From positions 1 through 5,426 of the forward strand of contig JACQOC010000018.1 of NCBI GenBank assembly GCA_016202785.1: a stretch of DNA of 5,426 nt. Reading direction: 5' to 3'. The stretch comes from Candidatus Aenigmatarchaeota archaeon (GTDB lineage Archaea; Aenigmatarchaeota; Aenigmatarchaeia; QMZP01). Of this stretch, positions 1-4,730 are shown in pieces. The notes beneath the pieces were generated by a model. That model worked only from the letters and a program-made list of their open reading frames with translations, had not been told where the DNA came from and ran no database searches. Within the stretch, counting starts at the first letter, position 1. Each line of letters opens with the position of its first letter. Both the position numbers and the translations under genes were made by a program.

Positions 1-1
1 C

Positions 2-55
2 ATCTTCCAGGACGGCATCTACACCACGCAAACGCCAGTGCCGGTAAAGAAATAA
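2..55 (+). CDS. rpl6: Ribosomal protein uL6 (L6p), C-terminal end only
   Basis: An open frame enters from the left edge and ends at TAA 53-55, giving 17 residues (the frame also uses base 1 as the end of an earlier codon). They read IFQDGIYTTQTPVPVKK. The F-Q-D-G-I-Y core resembles the C-terminus of archaeal and eukaryotic uL6, a large-subunit protein near the sarcin-ricin loop and factor-binding site. The identification is supported by position: in the archaeal spc operon rpl6 directly precedes rpl32e, and here only 7 bases separate this stop from the rpl32e start. The two are almost certainly co-transcribed. Only the tail is visible, so nothing can be said about the rest of the protein. Confidence 0.8.
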   Translation: MFQDGIYTTQTPVPVKK

Positions 56-62
56 GGCCACT

Positions 63-407
63 ATGCCAGCCAAGAAAAAAACCCCGAAGTTTCGCGTGCA
101 ACAGGGTTACCGCAAGCGCGTTCCCAACCGCTGGCGCAAGCCGAAAGGGATACAGTCCAAGCAGCGCCACAACATAAAGTCCAGAGGGGCAAGGCCCAAG
201 GTCGGCTACAAGAATGCCGCAGGCGTTCGGTATTTGGACCGCGGCAAGTTCAATGTCACGGTCAGCTCGGCCAGCCAGATGCAGGCCATCGACCCGAAAA
301 CGCAACGCGCATACATTGCCGGCGCGGTCGGCCGCAAGAAGCGATTAGCCTTGCTGGCCATTGCGGAGAAGAAAGGGATCAGCGTCGGCAACGCGCTGCG
401 CGCCTGA
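63..407 (+). CDS. rpl32e: Large-subunit ribosomal protein eL32 (L32e)
   Basis: A 114-residue, very basic protein with the eL32 pattern: a lysine-rich start, an F-R-V opening of the domain (about residue 10), the W-R-K-P-K-G-I segment (residues 24-30), the P-K-V-G-Y segment (about 45-49) followed by a conserved arginine, and the D-P-K-T-Q then V-G-R-K-K-R stretch near residues 77-94. eL32 occurs in archaea and eukaryotes but not bacteria, and binds 23S rRNA in the 50S subunit. At 114 residues it lies at the short end of the archaeal range and lacks the long N-terminal extension of haloarchaeal versions. The start ATG lies 7 bases after the rpl6 stop, with only a weak AAGG (54-57) before it, as is usual inside an operon. 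Archaeal spc operons normally continue into rpl19e, but here the operon ends and a - strand gene follows. Confidence 0.95.
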   Translation: MPAKKKTPKFRVQQGYRKRVPNRWRKPKGIQSKQRHNIKSRGARPKVGYKNAAGVRYLDRGKFNVTVSSASQMQAIDPKTQRAYIAGAVGRKKRLALLAIAEKKGISVGNALRA

Positions 408-411
408 AGCA

Positions 412-416
412 TTTTT
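412..416 (+). terminator. Probable archaeal T-run terminator after rpl32e
   Basis: Five consecutive T residues begin 5 bases after the rpl32e stop, with a second T-rich patch (TTATTTC, 420-426) just beyond. Archaeal RNA polymerase commonly terminates at short non-template-strand T runs without a hairpin. The next gene is on the opposite strand, so termination is expected here. No T run was seen on the - strand after the end of the facing lipoprotein gene. Confidence 0.45.
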
Positions 417-464
417 CGCTTATTTCACAGTTCACCGCGGGTTTGCTGCGCAATCCAGGGTTGT

Positions 465-902
465 CTAATTGCCTTTCACAAACAGCGTGCCGCGTATCCA
501 TGGGTGCGAGCCTTCTGGGCCCTCGACGCAAGTCTTGCACCAGATCGGGAAATCGCCGGCCTTGTCCGCCACGAATTCGACGGCCTGCGGCGGATCATTT
601 GGCCCGGCGGCCACCTCTGCGTTCACTCCGAAATCCTCAATGGTAAGGCCATGCCTATGGCTCACCGGGTCGCTGGTGGCAAGGAACCTTACCGTGTCAC
701 CCTTGGTGACGGTAAACTCTCTTGGCTGATAGCCCTTTGAGTGGGTGATCGAAATTGCGAATTGCTTGGCGTTGTCCGGCGTCGGCTCGGCAGCCGTTGG
801 CAGGTCTTGCGCCGGTTGGTTGGCGGGTGGCGTGGCCGGCGTTGTTTGCGTGCAGCCGCTGAGCAAAATGGCCGCGGCCAACAAAGCAACAACGGGCTTC
901 AT
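465..902 (-). CDS. Cupredoxin-domain lipoprotein with a CuA-like but altered metal loop
   Basis: A 145-residue exported protein. Residues 1-17 form a lipoprotein signal: a short charged start, a hydrophobic stretch and the lipobox L-S-G-C with the lipidated cysteine at C17. A Pro/Thr/Ala/Gln-rich linker (about 18-45) then leads to one cupredoxin domain (about 47-143). The order of elements resembles the CuA domain of nitrous oxide reductase and cytochrome oxidase subunit II: an H-G-(hydrophobic)-T-I-x-x-(F/Y)-G-V stretch around H84, an F-V-A-D-x-x-G segment (110-116), then the ligand loop and an R-G-x-L-x-V ending. Candidate ligands are H82 or H84, C122, C125 and H133. The loop is C-x2-C-x7-H, not the CuA C-x3-C-x3-H, and the usual downstream Met position is Ile (H-P-W-I). 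It may therefore bind a mononuclear copper or another metal. It is probably anchored to the outer face of the membrane, in electron transfer or metal handling. No oxidase or reductase partner is in the window. Confidence 0.85.
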   Translation of the reverse strand: MKPVVALLAAAILLSGCTQTTPATPPANQPAQDLPTAAEPTPDNAKQFAISITHSKGYQPREFTVTKGDTVRFLATSDPVSHRHGLTIEDFGVNAEVAAGPNDPPQAVEFVADKAGDFPIWCKTCVEGPEGSHPWIRGTLFVKGN

Positions 903-915
903 ACCTAATAGTTTG

Positions 916-942
916 CCCGGCCGATAATAAATGCCGGCCGGG
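916..942. repeat. 8-bp perfect inverted repeat bracketing the lipoprotein TATA box
   Basis: CCCGGCCG (916-923) and its exact reverse complement CGGCCGGG (935-942) are separated by 11 bases that contain the A/T-rich TATA box of the lipoprotein gene. The arms lie upstream of the predicted transcript start, so they would act as DNA (an operator, for example) rather than as an RNA hairpin. Each arm is itself rich in GGCC/CCGG, words that recur throughout this window, so a chance origin is possible. Confidence 0.4.
924..931 (-). promoter_or_regulatory. TATA box of the cupredoxin lipoprotein gene
   Basis: On the - strand this reads TTTATTAT, close to the archaeal TATA consensus, in otherwise G+C-rich surroundings. 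Its centre is about 26 bases from the ATG at 902, the usual distance from TATA box to transcription start in archaea. The transcript would therefore start at or next to the ATG, giving a leaderless mRNA, which agrees with the lack of a Shine-Dalgarno site. Confidence 0.6.
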
Positions 943-970
943 GAGCTGTGGAAATTTCATTACCTTGGTA

Positions 971-985
971 CTGCAAACTGTGCAG
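971..985. repeat. Small inverted repeat just upstream of the zinc-ribbon TATA box
   Basis: CTGCA (971-975) and TGCAG (981-985) form a perfect 5-bp inverted repeat with a 5-base spacer. It ends one base before the TATA box at 987, where the BRE and upstream activator or repressor contacts would lie. Its position suggests a possible regulator site, but 5-bp arms are short enough to arise by chance. Confidence 0.25.
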
Positions 986-986
986 G

Positions 987-994
987 TTTATAAG
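987..994 (+). promoter_or_regulatory. TATA box of the small zinc-ribbon gene
   Basis: TTTATAAG is a good archaeal TATA box. Transcription is expected to begin about 26 bases from its centre, near 1016-1017, leaving a leader of about 10 bases before ATG 1027. AGGT at 1017-1020 sits 6 bases before the ATG and could be a weak Shine-Dalgarno match. With the - strand TATA box at 924-931, this makes 903-1026 a divergent promoter region. Apart from the two boxes, the two inverted repeats and a GAAATTTC palindrome (951-958), I see nothing else in it. Confidence 0.6.
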
Positions 995-1026
995 AAGGCT
1001 CGACGAATCTCTTAACAGGTATTTGG

Positions 1027-1176
1027 ATGGCTGACAAATGTCCCCTGTGCGGGACATGTGGGAAACTCTGGCACAAAGAGCCGGCAGCCTTCATGTGCCC
1101 GAACTGCGATTCGGTCTATTCCGAATTCGGCATCGTCATCGACTCCCAGAAGGATGCCGGGGATTTCTGCTCCTAA
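1027..1176 (+). CDS. 49-residue zinc-ribbon protein of unknown role
   Basis: The frame from ATG 1027 to TAA 1174-1176 encodes 49 residues. It opens with M-A-D-K-C-P-L-C-G-T-C-G, followed about 13 residues later by C-P-N-C. The two C-x2-C knuckles (C5/C8 and C24/C27) are a classic zinc-ribbon pattern, with extra cysteines at C11 and C48. The centre and end (G-K-L-W-H-K-E-P, then D-S-V-Y-S-E-F-G-I-V-I-D) look like a folded small protein, not random translation. A TATA box lies at the right distance upstream and a weak AGGT site 6 bases before the ATG. No other gene fits this interval: the overlapping frames lack recognisable motifs. Small archaeal zinc ribbons often bind nucleic acid or partner proteins, but no specific function can be assigned. 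It lies 54 bases before the antiporter, which has its own promoter, and diverges from the lipoprotein gene. Confidence 0.8.
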   Translation: MADKCPLCGTCGKLWHKEPAAFMCPNCDSVYSEFGIVIDSQKDAGDFCS

Positions 1177-1201
1177 TTCCTGCGCCCAGCGCGGATTCCA
1201 A

Positions 1202-1209
1202 TTTTTATA
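1202..1209 (+). promoter_or_regulatory. TATA box of the antiporter gene, overlapping a T run
   Basis: TTTTTATA includes a TTTATA core (1204-1209) centred about 25 bases before the antiporter ATG at 1231. The transcript is therefore predicted to start essentially at the ATG (leaderless), and no Shine-Dalgarno sequence precedes it. The five-T run (1202-1206) lies 26 bases after the zinc-ribbon stop and could also terminate that gene's transcript. Confidence 0.6.
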
Positions 1210-1230
1210 CCCTCGCGCTCTAACTAAAGC

Positions 1231-2448
1231 ATGGCGCTTGACCCGCTGACCTTGTTGTTCCTCTTTGCCGCCACTATCATCATCGGTTATTTCGGCCTGC
1301 TGGTGTTCGAGAAGACACGCATTTCTGACATCATCTGGCTGGTGTTGTTCGGAATGCTCGTCGGCCCGGTTTTGCATTTCGTCGACAGCACGCTGTTTGC
1401 CGCAATTGCCCCGGTGATCGCGACCATAGCTTTGCTACTCATCCTGTTCGAAGCAGGCCTGAACATGGAGTTTTACCGCTTGGTGCGCGGCTTCGGCCGC
1501 AGCATGGCCCTAGCTATTGCCTGCACCGCATTCTCCATCCTGGCAGTAGGCGTTGTATCCACCTACCTGCTCAATTTCAGCCTGCTGCAGGGCATGCTGT
1601 TGGGCGCCATTTTGGGCGGCACCAGCTCGCCGATCGTGATAACTATCGTCCACGGCCTGCGCCTGCCGGAACGGACCAAGACCTTGCTCAACCTGGAATC
1701 CATCCTTACCGACCCGTTGGTGGTCATCGTTGCGATAACGATCATCAATTTCATCAACCAGGCCGGCCAGGTGTCGGCCACCCAGGGCATCCTGGCCGCG
1801 TTTTCCATTGGCGCAGTCATTGGCGGCCTGGCCGGCATCGCCTGGCTGTTTGCGCTAGACCGGCTCAAGGGCCGGCAGTTCGACTACATGCTGACCCTGG
1901 CCGTGCTGTTCTTGATCTACGCGTTTGCCGAATCCAACGGCGGCAGCGGCGCCATTGCTGCCTTGGTGTTCGGCTTGGTGCTCGGCAACAGCACAACATT
2001 CTCCAGCATGCTGCGCTTCCGCAAGCGGTTCACGGTGGACAGCACCTTCAAGGCGTTCCAAGCCGAGATCAGCTTCTTCATCCGCTCGTTCTTTTTCGTG
2101 TTCCTGGGCATCATCTTTACCGTCAGCCAGGAGTTCATCGTGTACGGGTTAGTCATTGCGGCCGTGCTGGTGCTGGTGCGTATAGCGGCAGTGCGCCTGG
2201 CCACGCTCGGCAACGGCTTCTCCGCTCTCGAAACCAACGTGATACGGGTGATGGCGCCGCGCGGCCTGGCCGCTGCCGTTCTGGCCCAATACCCGCTGAT
2301 TTTCGGCATACCGGACGCGGGCGTGTTCGTCGGCGTGGTGTCAGTGGCCTTGATGGCAACCGTCGTTTACACTACCATCGCAATCCGGATCGTCACCGGC
2401 AGCGCACCGGCCGGCAAAGCCATTGCCAAGCGTGCTGAAGGCATTTAA
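1231..2448 (+). CDS. Cation/proton antiporter, CPA superfamily (NhaP-like)
   Basis: A 405-residue, highly hydrophobic protein with about 12 membrane segments spread over residues 5-388, matching the transport domain of sodium/proton exchangers. Family landmarks are visible: the L-F-E-A-G-L segment (72-77); G-T-S-S-P (130-134), corresponding to the unwound helix-4 region; L-E-S-I-L-T-D-P (155-162), with E156, S157 and the ion-binding aspartate D161; a small-residue helix after A-E-S-N-G-G (233-238); F-F-V-F-L-G (288-293); and A-P-R-G-L (342-346), with the conserved R344 near the end. It probably exchanges Na+ or K+ for H+ across the cytoplasmic membrane, in pH or ion balance. In NhaP proteins Asn usually precedes the catalytic Asp; here it is Thr160. 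There is no TrkA-C or other cytosolic regulatory domain after the last helix. The ATG is supported by the TATA box about 25 bases upstream. Substrate and stoichiometry cannot be read from the sequence. Confidence 0.88.
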   Translation: MALDPLTLLFLFAATIIIGYFGLLVFEKTRISDIIWLVLFGMLVGPVLHFVDSTLFAAIAPVIATIALLLILFEAGLNMEFYRLVRGFGRSMALAIACTAFSILAVGVVSTYLLNFSLLQGMLLGAILGGTSSPIVITIVHGLRLPERTKTLLNLESILTDPLVVIVAITIINFINQAGQVSATQGILAAFSIGAVIGGLAGIAWLFALDRLKGRQFDYMLTLAVLFLIYAFAESNGGSGAIAALVFGLVLGNSTTFSSMLRFRKRFTVDSTFKAFQAEISFFIRSFFFVFLGIIFTVSQEFIVYGLVIAAVLVLVRIAAVRLATLGNGFSALETNVIRVMAPRGLAAAVLAQYPLIFGIPDAGVFVGVVSVALMATVVYTTIAIRIVTGSAPAGKAIAKRAEGI

Positions 2449-2478
2449 ATATCCCGTTACTCTATCTTATTCTTATAG
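2444..2478 (+). promoter_or_regulatory. EF-2 promoter region with two candidate TATA boxes
   Basis: TTTAAATA (2444-2451) matches the archaeal TATA consensus well but overlaps the antiporter stop codon; it would start transcription near 2473. A second, weaker box, TCTTATAG (2471-2478), would start it near 2500 and leave a leader of about 17 bases before ATG 2517. The pyrimidine-rich tract between them (2461-2474) could also end antiporter transcription. The sequence alone does not decide which box is used. Confidence 0.45.
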
Positions 2479-2516
2479 TTTCCGCAGCAGGCATGCATGC
2501 CGGCTGCGGCCCAAGT

Positions 2517-4709
2517 ATGGCGGAAAAGGATCTGGCACAGGTAGTGAAGGAGCTGATGGTCAGGGTAGACCAGATTCGCAACATGGGCATCGTCGCGCAC
2601 ATCGACCACGGCAAAACGACGCTGTCCGACAACATCCTGGCCGGTGCGGGCATGATTTCTGAGGACCTGGCCGGCAAGCAGCTGGCGATGGACTTCGACC
2701 CGCAGGAGCAGGAACGCGGCATAACCATTTACGCTGCTAATGCCAGCATGGTGCACTTGGTGGACGGCAAAGAGTTCCTTATCAACCTGATCGACACCCC
2801 TGGGCACGTGGACTTCGGCGGCGACGTCACCCGCGCCATGCGCGCCGTGGACGGCGTCATTGTGGTAGTGGATGCGGTCGAGCGCATCATGCCGCAGACC
2901 GAGACCGTTTTGCGCCAGGCGTTGCGCGAGCGTGTCAAACCGGTGCTGTACATCAACAAAGTGGACCGCTTGATCCGGGAGTTGAAGCTGACTCCGGAAC
3001 AAATGCTGGAGCGCTTCAAGGATATCATCAAGGAAGTCAACATGCGCATCCAGAAGTATGTGGAGCCGGAATATAGGGAAAAATGGCTGGTAAGCGTGGA
3101 GAACGGCTCCGTCGCCTTTGGCTCCGCCTTGCGCAAATGGGCCGTTTCCGTCCCGTACATGCAGAAGAACGGCCTGGGCTTCAAGGAAGTCATCGCGCTG
3201 ACCGAAACCGGCAATGACGCCGAGCTGGCCAAGCGCATGCCGCTGCACCATGTGCTGCTGGACATGGTAGTCAAACATCTGCCCAATCCATACACGGCTG
3301 CCCAATACCGTATCCCGAAGATCTGGCCCGGGGACGAGCAGTCGGAAATCGGCAAGGCCATGATGGCCTGCAAGCCGGACGGCCGGCTAGCGGCCATTGT
3401 CACCAAGGTTTACCCGGATCCGCATGCTGGTTATGTCGCTACCGTGCGCATCTTTGCCGGCAAATTGACCAAGGGCCAGGACGTGTACGTGCTGGGCGCC
3501 AACAAGGTCGAGAAGGTGCAGATCGTTTCCATATACCGGGGCGCAAAGCGCATCCCGATGGAAGAAGTCTATGCCGGCAACATCGCCGGCGTGATTGGCC
3601 TCAAGGAGGCGTTTTCCGGCGCCACCATCTGCGACCCGGATAACGTCATCGCTGGCTTCGAGGAGATCAAGCACATCTTCGAGCCCGTCGTTACCAAGGC
3701 CATCGAACCCAAGGACCCGAAAAACCTGGCCAAGCTCATCGAGATGCTGCGCAAGATCGCTAGGGAAGACCCGACCCTAAAGGCCCAGATCAACGAGGAG
3801 ACCGGCGAAACCCTAGTTTCCGGCCTGGGCGAATTGCACTTGGACGCCAAGGTCGAGCGCAAGATCAAGGACGCTGGGATCGAGATCAGCATCAGCTCGC
3901 CGATCGTCATCTACAACGAGAGCGTAAAGGCTGCCAGCCCGGCAGTGGAGGGCAAGAGCCCGAACAAGCACAACCGCTTCTACTTCATGGTCGAGCCGCT
4001 CGAGGAAGCGGTCTACAACGCCATGGTCGAGGGCCAGATAACCGACCAGGAGATCAAGAAGAAAGCCGTCGAGCTGCAGAACAAGCTGATGGAGCTGGGC
4101 TTTGACCGGGACGAGGCCAAGAAGGTCAAACTGATCCATAACCGCTGCATGCTGCTGGACGCGACTAAAGGGGTGCACGCCATCCTGGAAGTGATGGAGA
4201 TGGTGAAAGAATCATTCATCGAGGCGGTCAATGCCGGCCCGCTGGCCCGGGAACCTTGCTCGGCAGTAAAGGTCAAGCTAGTCGATGCCAAGCTGCACGA
4301 AGACGCCATCCATAGGGGGCCTGCTCAGGTCATCCCCGCGGTGCGCCGCTCCATAAGGGATGCGATGATACAGGGCAAGGCTTACTTGCGCGAGCCGAAG
4401 CAAATTATCCGTATCGACGTTCCGATCGAGCAGGTCGGCGGGGCCACCAAGGAAGTCAGCAACCGCCGCGGCCAAATCCTCGAGATGCGCGACGAGCGCG
4501 GCTTGACCATCATCATCGCCAAATTGCCGGTGGCGGAAATGTTCGGCTTCAACTCCGCGCTGAAGTCGGCTACGGGCGGCCTGGCGTTCTATTCGCTGAT
4601 CGACATAACCTACGAGCCGCTGCCCAAGGAGCTGGAATCGAGAGTGGTTTCCGGCATCAAGGAAAGAAAGGGCATCCGGGATGTCGTCGAGGAAGAAGAG
4701 GAAGAGTAA
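2517..4709 (+). CDS. fusA: Archaeal elongation factor 2 (aEF-2)
   Basis: A 730-residue translational GTPase that drives ribosomal translocation in the cytoplasm. The G domain holds G1 A-H-I-D-H-G-K-T (27-34), G2 R-G-I-T-I (67-71), G3 D-T-P-G-H (93-97) and G4 N-K-V-D (147-150). The beta-barrel and central domains follow, then the domain IV start with G-K-S-P-N-K-H-N-R-F. The D-A-I-H-R-G motif has H599 (codon 4311-4313) at the diphthamide position, and the domain V segment M-F-G-F-N-S-A-L ends the conserved core. Length is normal for archaea. An in-frame ATG at 2493 would add 8 residues (M-H-A-G-C-G-P-S). The start at 2517 is preferred because family N-termini align with M-A-E-K-D-L and a candidate promoter places transcription near 2500. 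No Shine-Dalgarno site is seen. The protein ends in six glutamates (725-730). The gene stands apart from the str-operon partners (rps12, rps7, EF-1A) that often flank it. Confidence 0.97.
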   Translation: MAEKDLAQVVKELMVRVDQIRNMGIVAHIDHGKTTLSDNILAGAGMISEDLAGKQLAMDFDPQEQERGITIYAANASMVHLVDGKEFLINLIDTPGHVDFGGDVTRAMRAVDGVIVVVDAVERIMPQTETVLRQALRERVKPVLYINKVDRLIRELKLTPEQMLERFKDIIKEVNMRIQKYVEPEYREKWLVSVENGSVAFGSALRKWAVSVPYMQKNGLGFKEVIALTETGNDAELAKRMPLHHVLLDMVVKHLPNPYTAAQYRIPKIWPGDEQSEIGKAMMACKPDGRLAAIVTKVYPDPHAGYVATVRIFAGKLTKGQDVYVLGANKVEKVQIVSIYRGAKRIPMEEVYAGNIAGVIGLKEAFSGATICDPDNVIAGFEEIKHIFEPVVTKAIEPKDPKNLAKLIEMLRKIAREDPTLKAQINEETGETLVSGLGELHLDAKVERKIKDAGIEISISSPIVIYNESVKAASPAVEGKSPNKHNRFYFMVEPLEEAVYNAMVEGQITDQEIKKKAVELQNKLMELGFDRDEAKKVKLIHNRCMLLDATKGVHAILEVMEMVKESFIEAVNAGPLAREPCSAVKVKLVDAKLHEDAIHRGPAQVIPAVRRSIRDAMIQGKAYLREPKQIIRIDVPIEQVGGATKEVSNRRGQILEMRDERGLTIIIAKLPVAEMFGFNSALKSATGGLAFYSLIDITYEPLPKELESRVVSGIKERKGIRDVVEEEEEE

Positions 4710-4730
4710 ATTGTTGCACTTCGCGCCTGC

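Noticed and set aside
443..740. Three + strand frames opposite the cupredoxin lipoprotein
   Set aside because: The - strand frame has a signal peptide, lipobox and conserved domain, while the + frames are Arg/Pro/Ser-rich translations without motifs.
951..958. GAAATTTC palindrome in the divergent promoter region
   Set aside because: An 8-bp A/T-rich palindrome is expected by chance, and it is not at a clear promoter position.
1012..1377. A 121-codon - strand frame covering the zinc-ribbon gene and the antiporter start
   Set aside because: It runs through two TATA boxes and two better-supported genes and has no motif; it is a shadow.
2493..2516. Upstream in-frame ATG as the EF-2 start
   Set aside because: It adds eight residues not expected at the family N-terminus and has no better ribosome-binding site; ATG 2517 gives the normal start.
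2457..3305. A 282-codon open frame on the - strand across the antiporter end and the EF-2 G domain
   Set aside because: It lies antisense to unmistakable EF-2 motifs, is rich in His, Gln and Val as antisense frames of G+C-rich genes usually are, and shows no domain of its own.
2729..3406. A 225-codon - strand frame inside EF-2
   Set aside because: Low-complexity Ser/Thr/Met-rich translation opposite a conserved gene, with no recognisable motif.
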